A stretch of 46,210 nucleotides of DNA from Methylobacterium sp. J-048 (GCF_022829515.1 NZ_JAKSYL010000204.1:1-46210); one strand, 5' to 3'. Positions 1-7,507 are shown, counted from the first letter of the stretch. The notes: generated by a model from the letters alone, not told the origin. Made by a program: numbers and translations.

Positions 1-1
1 G

Positions 2-88
2 ATGGTCGCCGTCATCGCCGTCGCCCGAAAGCTCCTCACCATCCTCAACGCCATGATCCGGGATCAGAAACCATGGCAAACCGCTTGA
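2..88 (+). CDS. IS110-family transposase, C-terminal end (cut by window edge)
   Basis: The reading frame is open from the window start and ends at TGA 86-88. The 28 visible residues include RKLLTILNAMIRD followed by a short polar tail. That matches the usual C-terminus of IS110/IS1111-family DEDD transposases, where a helix of the RKLL-ILNAM type precedes the stop. Only the tail is visible, so it cannot be said whether the element is intact. No obvious terminal inverted repeat is seen just downstream, which fits IS110 members. A palindromic repeat begins 15 bases after the stop. The family call rests on this short tail alone. Confidence 0.55.
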   Translation: MVAVIAVARKLLTILNAMIRDQKPWQTA

Positions 89-103
89 CGCCCAACACAG
101 TCG

Positions 104-206
104 CTGAGGTGCTGCGCAGCAGCCTCGAAGGAGCCCTCCAGGGATCGCGCGGCTGGCTGGAGGGCTCCTTCGAGGGCTCCGCTCCGCTACGCCACCTCAG
201 GATGAG
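104..206. repeat. Dispersed palindromic repeat, copy A
   Basis: A large imperfect palindrome. Outer arms CTGAGGTG (104-111) and CACCTCAG (193-200) enclose perfect 18-bp inner arms, 124-141 and 157-174, around a 15-base loop. A close relative lies at 7309-7423 and a degenerate one near 26294-26402. As RNA it would fold into a long hairpin. It sits between an IS110-type transposase end and the end of a BLUF gene. Repeats of this kind resemble REP/MITE-like intergenic elements; the mechanism of spread is not visible. Confidence 0.75.
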
Positions 207-318
207 GTCGCAAATGGGAACACCCGGTCAAACAGACTCTCAGTGTCGTAATTCGGAGCGGATCATCACAACGTGCCATTGGCATGGCCGCAGCGAGCAA
301 CGGGTGCTGCTGGCCCGG

Positions 319-795
319 TCAGCTTCGCCCAAGCGAAACCAGCGGCCCCGAATCGAGTTGCTCGAGAATCCGCGTCAGTGCCGCGACGTTGTTCTTATCT
401 TCGGCGCTTTCCAGCGCGTCCTGTAGTACCAGGCGAATGTCCTCGGCTTCGACCCTCTCCATGTCCCAGTTCGGATAGAGACGCTCTCGCTCTTCCTCGC
501 TCTGGCTCAGCGCGACGATGTCGTAATGGCGCGGATCGCCATGAAGGCTCGTGATCAGCTTCTGGATCTCGGCGGCCGGCCCCTCGATCCACTGGAAGAA
601 GACACCGCTGCCGTAAACCAGCACCCCGGTGATGCCGCGCGCGAGATTGTGGCGCTGGGCCACCTCGACGATGCGGCCGACCTCGGCGTCGTCGACGCCG
701 TCGGCGGCACGGCTGCAGTAGACGAAATGATAAAGCGCGGGCAGCGCGGGTTCGTCCAACTCAGCGCCGCGTGGAATGCCGTATTCGTCGAACAT
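319..795 (-). CDS. BLUF-domain blue-light sensor (AppA-like), 158 aa
   Basis: A single-domain BLUF (blue light using FAD) photoreceptor, cytoplasmic. Aligned by eye with the AppA BLUF domain, Tyr26, Asn50 and Gln68 match AppA Tyr21, Asn45 and Gln63, the flavin hydrogen-bond network, with a constant offset of five. The VFFQWIEG segment around Gln68 and the terminal LVSLGRS also match AppA. No output domain follows, so signalling would have to be by protein contact. ATG 795 was chosen because the domain starts about 20 residues later; an upstream in-frame extension to 897 looks unlike protein. It ends in an IS/repeat-rich gap and has no operon partner. Biological output is unknown. Confidence 0.9.
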   Translation of the reverse strand: MFDEYGIPRGAELDEPALPALYHFVYCSRAADGVDDAEVGRIVEVAQRHNLARGITGVLVYGSGVFFQWIEGPAAEIQKLITSLHGDPRHYDIVALSQSEEERERLYPNWDMERVEAEDIRLVLQDALESAEDKNNVAALTRILEQLDSGPLVSLGRS

Positions 796-1061
796 GGGGC
801 GGCGCGCTCCGTTTGTGCCAGGCAGGCCGTTCCGCCCGGTGCGTGAGCGGCAGGATAGCGCAACTGACCGGATTTGGAATTGAATCCGGCCGCCCAATAC
901 CCCGGTCGAACATCGAAGGTACTGCTACTCGACGGGCCCACAAGCGCGCTCGCCCTGGGCCAAACCAACTCGGTTTTGACGGACCTTGTCACGGCCAAGC
1001 TGATTGGATTCAGACTTGAGTGCCGACACAACCCGCCGTCGCCCGCCTCACGGCCCGCAGC

Positions 1062-2210
1062 TCAGGCGCTCGCCGGCTCGTGCAGCGTGTCCTCCACGTA
1101 GAGCTGCTCCAGCAGCACCTTGATCACCGCCATCAGGGGTAGCGCGAGCGCGATGCCCCAGAGGCCGAAGATGACGCCCAGGATCAGCTGGCCAGCGAAG
1201 ATCGTGGCCGGGGGGATGTCGAGCGCCCGCTTCTGGATGAACGGGGTCAGGCCGTAGCTCTCCAGGCATTGCACCGCCAGGTAGACGCCGATGGCGCCGA
1301 TCACCGCCTTGAGGCCCGAGGCCAGGGCCGCCAGGATGATCACGATGCCGGCCACCAGCGGCCCCACGGTCGGCACGAAGGCCAGAAGCCCCGCCTGGAG
1401 GCCGAGGATCAGCGCGCCGCCGATCCCCAGGAAGGCCAGCCCGGCCCAGGTGCAGAGGAAGATCACCGCCATGATGATCAGCTGGCCGAACAGCCAGTGC
1501 CGGAGGGTCTCGCCGGCGCCGTCGAGGACCTTGGCGGCGCGCGGGCGCTTCTGCGGCGGCACGAAGCGCAGCGCTCCGTTCCGGTAGGCCTTCGGGTCGG
1601 CCGCGAAGGCCAGCCCCAGGAACGCGATCACCAGCAGGTTGCCCAGCGCGTCGAACAGCCCGAGGATCACGGCCGCCGCCGGCCCGAGGACGCTGCCCGC
1701 GTCGGAGACGATCGAGCTGCTGCCCTTGAGCAGGCCGTTGGCGAGGCCGCCGAGGCCGCCCTCCTTCTGGCTGGACTCGGTCGAACCGTCCTTGCCGCCG
1801 CCCTGGGGAGCGAGGCTTGGCACGTCGATGCCGCGCTCTGACAGCCAGCTCGAGACCGTGCCGGCCTGGTCCTTGATCGTGGTGCCGAGGTCGCGCCCCT
1901 GCTGCACGATGGTGGCGCCGCCATAGGTCCCGAAGCTGATCGCCGCGACGGCGACCGCGAGGCTGGCGATGGTCAGGCGCAGGCCCCGGGGCAGGGGCAG
2001 GACATGGCCGAGCCCGCGGGTCAGGCCGTCGAGGAACACGCCGAGCAGCACGCCCGCGAAGATCAGCAGCAGCGTGCCCACCGACATCCAGGCGAGCGCC
2101 AGCAGCGCCGCGAAGCAGACGACGGCGATTCCCGAGGCCGCCAGCGGCAGGGCACCGCGCCAGGGCCCGACCGGGCCGTCCAGATCCTGAAGCTTACCGT
2201 CCGTCATCAT
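1062..2210 (-). CDS. AI-2E family transporter (PerM/YhhT-like), 382 aa
   Basis: A polytopic inner-membrane protein of the AI-2E/PerM family (about 350-400 aa). N-terminal hydrophobic helices lie at about 20-65 and 75-95. They are followed by a soluble Gly/Ser-rich stretch (about 100-180), then five or so further helices with the family-like GPLVAGIVIILAAL segment near residue 290. Members include the TqsA autoinducer-2 exporter and Na+/H+ antiporters, so the substrate cannot be assigned. The gene starts with two adjacent ATG codons (2210 and 2207); a GGGAG lies close upstream and suits the second better. It is divergent from a tiny membrane-peptide gene and appears monocistronic. Confidence 0.85.
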   Translation of the reverse strand: MMTDGKLQDLDGPVGPWRGALPLAASGIAVVCFAALLALAWMSVGTLLLIFAGVLLGVFLDGLTRGLGHVLPLPRGLRLTIASLAVAVAAISFGTYGGATIVQQGRDLGTTIKDQAGTVSSWLSERGIDVPSLAPQGGGKDGSTESSQKEGGLGGLANGLLKGSSSIVSDAGSVLGPAAAVILGLFDALGNLLVIAFLGLAFAADPKAYRNGALRFVPPQKRPRAAKVLDGAGETLRHWLFGQLIIMAVIFLCTWAGLAFLGIGGALILGLQAGLLAFVPTVGPLVAGIVIILAALASGLKAVIGAIGVYLAVQCLESYGLTPFIQKRALDIPPATIFAGQLILGVIFGLWGIALALPLMAVIKVLLEQLYVEDTLHEPASA

Positions 2211-2373
2211 GGCTCCCGTACCGCGGGCTCACGAACGCTCCGGGCCGCCCGGGGTCAAGTGCGGCTCTCTACCAAGCTTGTGTGCAGCGCGCCGCGACCG
2301 GACGGCCTTTCGCGCGTTGTCCGCCCGCGCAACCGTTTCCGATCGGAGCCGGGCGCATGCAGGAGAGACCGGC

Positions 2374-2514
2374 GTGAGCAGCAACGAGCCCCACACCCAT
2401 TCCCTCGGTCCGGGCCGGACCGTGGATACCGGGGACCAGCTCAGCAGCGTGGTCATCCTCGGCCTCGCGATCGCCGGCGCGCTCGCGGCGGTGCTGCTCA
2501 ACGCGATCCTGTAG
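2374..2514 (+). CDS. Small single-pass membrane peptide, 46 aa
   Basis: A short gene supported by AGGAGAG at 2361-2367, seven bases before a GTG start. Residues 1-23 are polar (several His, Ser, Asp). Residues 24-46 form one hydrophobic helix of the VVILGLAIAGALAAVLLNA type running to the C-terminus. No family is recognised. It is divergent from the AI-2E-type transporter and convergent with moaE, whose stop lies only 6 bases beyond. The good ribosome-binding site and clean helix argue for translation; the length keeps confidence moderate. Confidence 0.55.
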   Translation: MSSNEPHTHSLGPGRTVDTGDQLSSVVILGLAIAGALAAVLLNAIL

Positions 2515-2520
2515 GCTGCG

Positions 2521-2988
2521 TCAGCTCCAGCGCTCGGCCGCCGCGTCGTCATGGGCGGCGGCCTCGACCCAGCCGCCGGTGGTGCCGTCGGCGAGGTGCT
2601 CGCGCTTCCAGAACGGGGCGCGGGTCTTGAGGTAGTCCATCAGAAAATTCGCCGCCTCGAAGGCCGCGACCCGGTGGCTGGAGGCGGTCACCACCAGCAC
2701 GATGCCGTCGCCCGGCAGGACGCGGCCGTGGCGATGAATCACCCGCAGGGCCTGGAGCGGCCAGCGGGCGACGGCCTCCTCGGCGACCCGGAGGATCTCG
2801 GCCTCGGCCATGCCGGGATAGTGTTCCAGCTCGAGGGCGGCGAGGCGCCCGGCCTCGTCCCGGCACAGGCCCGTGAAGGTGACCACCGCACCGGCCCGGC
2901 CGCCGAGTTCGGCGCCGATCCGGGCGATCTCGGCGGCGGTGTCGAAGGGTTCGGCCTGGATGGCGACGCTCGGGGCGGGGGTGCTCAT
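2521..2988 (-). CDS. moaE: Molybdopterin synthase catalytic subunit MoaE, 155 aa
   Basis: The large subunit of molybdopterin synthase, which transfers sulfur from MoaD thiocarboxylate to precursor Z (cPMP) in molybdenum-cofactor synthesis. Family landmarks are present in order: GAVVTFTGLCRDE near residue 35-47, LELEHYPGMAE near 53-63, the IHRHGRVLPGD segment near 85-95 and FLMDYLKTRAPFWKRE near 116-131, with the conserved lysines in K-T-R-A-P-F-W-K. Length is normal. ATG 2988 gives a standard N-terminus; a TTG at 3000, preceded by GAGG, is an alternative. No moaD is adjacent in this window, unlike in many genomes. Confidence 0.92.
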   Translation of the reverse strand: MSTPAPSVAIQAEPFDTAAEIARIGAELGGRAGAVVTFTGLCRDEAGRLAALELEHYPGMAEAEILRVAEEAVARWPLQALRVIHRHGRVLPGDGIVLVVTASSHRVAAFEAANFLMDYLKTRAPFWKREHLADGTTGGWVEAAAHDDAAAERWS

Positions 2989-3127
2989 GGTCCGGTCCAA
3001 CGATCCTCATCCGGCGGTCTTCGGGCGGCGCGGGATCGCCCACGCCTGTCACACCCGGCCGCGCCTCTATATGGCACATCGAGCCGTCTTCGCCCCGGTC
3101 GCGGGCGCGGCGGAGAAGGATGACGAT

Positions 3128-4147
3128 GTGACCCCCGACCTGATCCTGCCCCACGCGGGCGTCCTGCCGGATTTCGCGAGCCGCCCGGTCTGGTGCGGGC
3201 GCGGCAGCACGGTGATCGGCGCCGCCCGGATCGGCGCGCAGGCCTGGATCGGCGACGAGGCGGTGATCCGCGCCGACGGGCAGGCCATCACCCTCGGGGA
3301 CAGGTTCTGGCTCGGCCACCGCTCGACGGTGCATATCGCGACGCTCACCCACGGGACGCAGGTCGGCGACCGGGTCACGATCGGGCGCAACAGCGTCGTG
3401 CATGCCTGCACGGTCGGCTCCGATGTCGTAATCGAGGACGACGTCGTGATCCTCGACGGGGCCGAGATCGGCGACAACACCGTGATCGAGGCGGGCTCGA
3501 CGGTGTTCCCCCGGATGAAGCTCGCCGGCGGCCACGCCTATGCCGGCAGCCCGGCGCGACCGAGCCGAACGGTCGGCCCGGACGAGGTCGCCGAGCACGG
3601 CGAGCGCCTGCGCGAGCGGATGGGCGACGGAGCCACCGCCGATCCCGGCCTCCCCCCGGAGGTCGAGGACAGCGTGTTCGTGGCGCGAACCGCGCACCTG
3701 CGCGGGAGGGTCAGCCTCGGGGCCGGCGCCAGCGTGCTGTTCTCCTGCGATCTCAACGCCGAGGTCGGTCCGATCGTGGTCGGAGCCGACACGAATATCC
3801 AGGACAACACCACGATCCGCACCCGGGGGGAGGGCGTGGTGATCGGGCGCGAGACCACCATCGCCCACAACGTCCGGATCGCCGATTGCCGGATCGGCGC
3901 TCGATCGCTGATCGGCATCGGCGCCAGCATTGCCCCCGGCACGCTGATCGCCGACGACGTCATGCTGGCGGCCGGCGCCACCACCGATCCCGGGCAGATC
4001 CTGGAGGCCGGCTATCTCTGGGGCGGCCGCCCGGCCCGGATCCTGTCGCCGCTGGACGCCGAGAAGCGCGCGATGATGATCCGCATCGTCGAGGGCTATT
4101 GCCGGCACGGGCGGGAGTACCGGGCGGCGCAGGCGGAGGCGGGATAG
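3128..4147 (+). CDS. Duplicated gamma-carbonic-anhydrase-like left-handed beta-helix protein, 339 aa
   Basis: Two tandem gamma-class carbonic anhydrase (Cam/PaaY/YrdA-type) hexapeptide-repeat domains in one chain, about residues 20-150 and 180-310, each ending in an A-G-(S/R)-P-A-R or G-R-P-A-R type cap. Usual family members are about 175-210 aa with one domain. In half 1 the positions of Cam His81/His117/His122 read His69/Arg87/His92; in half 2 they read Arg231/His247/Ala252. Half 1 keeps the Arg59-like arginine (Arg48); half 2 keeps the NIQDN motif. GTG 3128 was chosen because GGAGAAGGA lies 7 bases upstream; an in-frame ATG at 3071 lacks such a site. Activity could be CO2 hydration from a composite site, or an acyltransferase-like or structural role. 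Confidence 0.85.
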   Translation: MTPDLILPHAGVLPDFASRPVWCGRGSTVIGAARIGAQAWIGDEAVIRADGQAITLGDRFWLGHRSTVHIATLTHGTQVGDRVTIGRNSVVHACTVGSDVVIEDDVVILDGAEIGDNTVIEAGSTVFPRMKLAGGHAYAGSPARPSRTVGPDEVAEHGERLRERMGDGATADPGLPPEVEDSVFVARTAHLRGRVSLGAGASVLFSCDLNAEVGPIVVGADTNIQDNTTIRTRGEGVVIGRETTIAHNVRIADCRIGARSLIGIGASIAPGTLIADDVMLAAGATTDPGQILEAGYLWGGRPARILSPLDAEKRAMMIRIVEGYCRHGREYRAAQAEAG

Positions 4148-4260
4148 GACCGCTTCGCAGCGCTCAGGGGGCGGATCGACGAGCCCGGGCAGAAAGCTCA
4201 GACGGCTGCGCGAACGTCCTTGCCGAGGGCCTATTCTGTAACTACGATATTGCCGTGCAT

Positions 4261-4539
4261 ATGGTCTGGGATGAGCGCAAGCGCGCGATCAACCTGCGCC
4301 CCGAGCCGAAGGGGCATGGCCTCGATTTCGTCGATGCCCGCGACCGTTTCGAATGGGACAGCGCCGTCATCGTTCCGACCTATCCAGGACCGGACGGCCG
4401 TCCGCGCCTCATCGCCATCGGCTGGTTGGACGGGCATCTGCGGACGCTGGTATTCGCCCCGCTCGGGACGGAGGCGGTGACAGCCATCAGCCTGCGGCCG
4501 GCCAGCCGCAAGGAGAGGAGCCTCTATGACCAAGCGTAA
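4261..4539 (+). CDS. brnT: BrnT-family toxin (type II toxin-antitoxin), 92 aa
   Basis: A RelE/EndoU-fold ribonuclease toxin of the BrnT family. The N-terminal VWDERKRAINLR, the HGLDFVDA segment, the central RLIAIGWLDGHLRTLVF strand pair and the C-terminal ISLRPASRKERSLY match the family order. One difference is a PEPKG insertion between the NLR motif and HGLDF. ATG 4261 starts the conserved domain; a GTG at 4255 is also possible. The end overlaps the start of brnA by 14 bases, so the two are co-translated. In characterised pairs (Brucella) BrnA neutralises BrnT and the complex represses its own promoter. Confidence 0.88.
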   Translation: MVWDERKRAINLRPEPKGHGLDFVDARDRFEWDSAVIVPTYPGPDGRPRLIAIGWLDGHLRTLVFAPLGTEAVTAISLRPASRKERSLYDQA

Positions 4540-4837
4540 GGCAGGCCCGATCAGCGACGCCGACGAGGCCCGGATCCAGGCCGCGATCGCGCGCGATCCG
4601 GACGCACCGGAAGTCACCGACGAACAGGCTGCGCAGGCGCGCCCGGCCTCCGATGTCCTCGATCCGACACTCTTCGCGAAGCTCACGCACCGTGGCCGTC
4701 CCAGATCGGAGACCCGCAAGAAGCTCGTCACCCTGCGCCTGCCGCCGGACGTTATCGAAGGTTACCAGGCCACCGGCCCAGGCTGGCAGGTGCGGATGGG
4801 GGAGGTTCTCGCGGCCGGCCTCAAGCGGACGGCGTGA
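4526..4837 (+). CDS. brnA: BrnA-family antitoxin, 103 aa
   Basis: The antitoxin partner of the overlapping brnT. The C-terminal half carries the BrnA signature: a G-R-P-R-S element, then VTLRLPPDVIEGY-A-GPGWQVRMGEVL (about residues 70-97), a ribbon-helix-helix DNA-binding segment. The N-terminal part (1-55) is acidic and Ala-rich, probably the toxin-binding region. AGGAGAGGAG at 4511-4520, inside the end of brnT, is its ribosome-binding site. Typical length is 90-110 aa. Autoregulation through an upstream operator is inferred from the family. Confidence 0.88.
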   Translation: MTKRKAGPISDADEARIQAAIARDPDAPEVTDEQAAQARPASDVLDPTLFAKLTHRGRPRSETRKKLVTLRLPPDVIEGYQATGPGWQVRMGEVLAAGLKRTA

Positions 4838-4900
4838 CGCGGGCAGCCATCGCCTTCGTCACGCCGCGATGACGCAGAGCTCTCGACCAAATCCCAAAAA

Positions 4901-5761
4901 CTAGTGCTGCAGGATCTTCGACAAGAAGGTCTGGGCGCGCTCGGAGCGGGGGCTTCCGAAGAAATCCTCTTTCTTGGCGTCCTCAACGATCTCGCCGCGA
5001 TCCATGAAGATTACCCGGTCGGCGACCTTGCGGGCGAAGCCCATCTCGTGGGTCACGACCATCATGGTCATGCCCTCTTTGGCGAGTTCCACCATCACGT
5101 CGAGCACCTCGCCGACCATCTCGGGGTCCAGCGCCGAAGTCGGCTCGTCGAACAGCATCACCACCGGGTTCATGGCGAGCGCCCGGGCGATCGCCACGCG
5201 CTGCTGCTGGCCGCCTGAGAGCTGCCCCGGGAATTTCTCCGCCTGGGCGCTCAAGCCCACCCGAGCCAGCAGGTCGAGTCCGCGCTTCTTCGCGTCCTCG
5301 GCACCGCGACCCAGGACCTTGCGCTGGGCGATGGTGAGGTTCTCGGTGATCGAGAGGTGCGGGAACAGCTCGAAATGCTGGAACACCATGCCGACCCGGG
5401 AGCGGAGTTTTGGCAGATTGGTCGCCTTGTCGACGACCTTGGTGCCGGCGACCGTGATCTGGCCCTTCTGGAACGGCTCAAGGGCGTTGACGCACTTGAT
5501 CAGGGTCGATTTGCCTGAACCCGAGGGGCCGCAGACCACCACGACCTCGCCCTTGGCGACCTTGGTGGTGCAGTTCGTCAGCACCTGGAAGTCGCCATAC
5601 CATTTGCTGATGTTGTCGATGGAAATCATCGTCTCGCCGGGCGCCGCCGCGGGCACGCCGGAGACGAGGCTCCCCGGCTGCAGCCCGGCATCCCGGGGGG
5701 CGTGGGCGGCGTCGGCGACGGGCTCCTTGACGGACGGGGCCGGCATCGGGGTCGAGGTCAT
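4901..5761 (-). CDS. gltL: Glutamate/aspartate-type ABC transporter ATP-binding protein, 286 aa
   Basis: The ATPase of a polar amino-acid (PAAT) importer. It has Walker A GPSGSGKST, Q-loop VFQHFELFPH, signature LSGGQQQRVAIARALA, Walker B VMLFDEPTSALDPE and an H-loop VTHEMGF, all in order. A non-conserved Pro/Ala-rich N-terminal extension of about 44 residues precedes the usual start at MISIDN. The upstream ATG 5761 lies 20 bases after gltK. An internal start at the MISIDN methionine would give the standard 240-aa protein, so the true start is uncertain. Last gene of the leftward gltIJKL operon. Confidence 0.93.
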   Translation of the reverse strand: MTSTPMPAPSVKEPVADAAHAPRDAGLQPGSLVSGVPAAAPGETMISIDNISKWYGDFQVLTNCTTKVAKGEVVVVCGPSGSGKSTLIKCVNALEPFQKGQITVAGTKVVDKATNLPKLRSRVGMVFQHFELFPHLSITENLTIAQRKVLGRGAEDAKKRGLDLLARVGLSAQAEKFPGQLSGGQQQRVAIARALAMNPVVMLFDEPTSALDPEMVGEVLDVMVELAKEGMTMMVVTHEMGFARKVADRVIFMDRGEIVEDAKKEDFFGSPRSERAQTFLSKILQH

Positions 5762-5781
5762 GGCGCGGACTCCAGTGTCGG

Positions 5782-6474
5782 TCAGCGAATGATGGCGACG
5801 CGGCGCTGCAGGCGACGCACCAGGAACGAGGCCGTGAAGCAGATCACGAAGTAGACGATGGCGGCGAAGATATACATCTCGACGAGGCGGCCGTCGCGCT
5901 GCGCCACCTTCGAGGCGGCGCCCATGAAGTCGGTGAGCGAGAGCACGTAGACCAGGGAGGTATCCTGGAACAGCACCACGGTCTGGGTCAGCAGCAGCGG
6001 CAGCATGTTGCGGAAGGCTTGGGGCAGGACGACGTTGGCCATGGTCTGCCAATAGTTCATCCCGAGCGCCAAGGCCGCCCCGGTCTGCCCCTTGGGGATC
6101 GACTGGATGCCCGCGCGCATGATCTCGGAGAAGTACGCCGCCTCGAAGGCCATGAAGGTGATCAGCGCCGACGGGAAGGCGCCGACCTGGATCGGGGTCG
6201 AGGCGCCGGTCACGTAGGCGCCGATATACGGCACCAGGAAGTAGAACCAGAAGATCACCAGCACCAGCGGCAGCGAGCGGCACAGCTCGACATAGCCCTT
6301 GGCCACGTGGCTGAGGCCCGGCACGCTCGAGAGCCGGGCCATCGCCAGCAGCGTGCCTATGATCACGCCGCCGGCCGCCGCCATGGCGGTGAGGGTCACC
6401 GTGAAGACCATGCCCTGGCCGAACAGGTAGGGCAGGGACGAGAGGATGACGGTGTAGTCGAAGTTCGAGAGCAT
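5782..6474 (-). CDS. gltK: Glutamate/aspartate-type ABC permease, 230 aa
   Basis: An inner-membrane permease of the HisMQ/GltK type. It has five or so hydrophobic helices and a VELCRSLPLVLVIFWFYF segment typical of PAAT permeases. The cytoplasmic coupling loop, EIMRAGIQSIPKGQ-GAALALGM (about residues 115-140), is the EAA motif that docks on the ATPase. Length is normal. It lies 63 bases after gltJ and 20 before gltL, so it is part of the same operon. The sizes of the two permeases (240 and 230 aa) fit GltJ/GltK rather than the larger rhizobial AapQ/AapM. Confidence 0.92.
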   Translation of the reverse strand: MLSNFDYTVILSSLPYLFGQGMVFTVTLTAMAAAGGVIIGTLLAMARLSSVPGLSHVAKGYVELCRSLPLVLVIFWFYFLVPYIGAYVTGASTPIQVGAFPSALITFMAFEAAYFSEIMRAGIQSIPKGQTGAALALGMNYWQTMANVVLPQAFRNMLPLLLTQTVVLFQDTSLVYVLSLTDFMGAASKVAQRDGRLVEMYIFAAIVYFVICFTASFLVRRLQRRVAIIR

Positions 6475-6537
6475 CGGGGCCTGTTCGCGGTGGCCGGGTG
6501 CCGGCGGAGCGGGGAAATCGAGGGGCGGGCCGGCGCC

Positions 6538-7260
6538 TCAGCGTTGGCCCGGGATCGCGACGGCGCGCTCCAGGTAGGTCGCTGCGGTGACCACCACGAG
6601 ATTGATGATCACGTAGAGCAGGGTCGCGGCGGTGAACGCCTCGAACACCTGGAAGGAGAATTCCTGCATCGAGCGGGCCCGGGCGGTCAGCTCCAAGAGG
6701 CCGATGGTGAGCGCCACCGAGGTGTTCTTGAGGTTGTTCAGGAATTCCGAGGTCATCGGCGGCAGGATGATCCGGTAGGCGTTCGGCAGCAGCACGTACC
6801 GGTAGGTCTGGTAGACCGTGAATCCCATCGCGGTGCCGGCCATGCCCTGGCCGCGCGGCAGCGCCTGGATGCCGGCCCGGACCTGCTCGGCCACCCGCGA
6901 GGCGGTGAAGAAGCCCAGGCACACCACGGCCGTGTAGAACGGCGCGTCGGGCAACTGCTTGATCGCGTCGCCGATCTGCGTCGGCACCACTTCGGGCAGC
7001 ACGAAGTACCAGAGGAACATCTGCACCAACAGCGGCACGTTGCGGAACAGCTCGACATAGGCCGTGCCGATCGTGTTGGCGGTCTTCGACGGCAGGGTCC
7101 GCAGCACCCCGATCAGGGAGCCCAGGAAGAACGCGATCAGCCACGAGCACAGGGCGGTCGCGATCGTCCACATGAGGCCGGAGAGCAGCATGTCGAGATA
7201 GGTGCCGTTGCCCTCGGGCGAGGCGTCGAAGAAGATCCGCCAGTTCCAATTGTAGTTCAT
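6538..7260 (-). CDS. gltJ: Glutamate/aspartate-type ABC permease, 240 aa
   Basis: The second permease of the PAAT importer. It starts with the GltJ-type MNYNWNWRIFFD. It has the VELFRNVPLLVQMFLWYFVLPE segment near residue 70, and an EAA coupling loop, EQVRAGIQALPRGQ-MAGTAMGF, near 130-155. Length matches GltJ (about 245 aa). The gene is separated from gltI by 247 bases that contain a 115-bp palindromic repeat, so its expression level probably differs from that of the binding protein. Confidence 0.93.
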   Translation of the reverse strand: MNYNWNWRIFFDASPEGNGTYLDMLLSGLMWTIATALCSWLIAFFLGSLIGVLRTLPSKTANTIGTAYVELFRNVPLLVQMFLWYFVLPEVVPTQIGDAIKQLPDAPFYTAVVCLGFFTASRVAEQVRAGIQALPRGQGMAGTAMGFTVYQTYRYVLLPNAYRIILPPMTSEFLNNLKNTSVALTIGLLELTARARSMQEFSFQVFEAFTAATLLYVIINLVVVTAATYLERAVAIPGQR

Positions 7261-7308
7261 CGTGCTGCTTCTGAGATGAAACGTGTGAGTCCGGTGTTTC
7301 CCAGTCTC

Positions 7309-7423
7309 ACCCTCATCCTGAGGTGCTGCGCAGCAGCCTCGAAGGAGGGCTCCGGATGCCAGCGCGATCCCTGGAGGGCTCCTTCGAGGCCTCCGCTGCG
7401 CTTCGGCACCTCAGGATGAGGGT
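7309..7423. repeat. Dispersed palindromic repeat, copy B, inside the glt operon
   Basis: Perfect 18-bp terminal arms, ACCCTCATCCTGAGGTGC (7309-7326) and its reverse complement at 7406-7423, enclose inner CTCGAAGGAGG / CTCCTTCGAG segments. It shares long identical blocks with the repeat at 104-206. Its place between the binding-protein gene gltI and the permease gene gltJ recalls REP elements in the malE-malF gap, which stabilise the upstream message. That role here is inferred. Confidence 0.85.
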
Positions 7424-7507
7424 GAGGATGGGCTTGCCATCTGCTTCGGACCAGTCGTGACGCGTCGCGGGCGAACCCGCGACGCGTCATCGTTGACTGA
7501 ACCGATC

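Noticed and set aside
73..554. Short rightward frames over the palindrome and the BLUF end
   Set aside because: They translate the repeat and the antisense of the BLUF gene; no ribosome-binding sites or known motifs.
874..1101. Possible small rightward ORF in the gap before the AI-2E-type gene
   Set aside because: No ribosome-binding site or recognisable family, and its end overlaps the convergent real gene.
3193..4260. Upstream extension of the BrnT frame to over 440 codons
   Set aside because: Overlaps the gamma-CA-like gene in another frame with Arg-rich shadow composition; BrnT homology begins only at 4261.
5974..7419. Long rightward frames antisense to gltJ/gltK
   Set aside because: Gln/Arg/His-rich shadow of membrane-protein genes; permease motifs are on the other strand.
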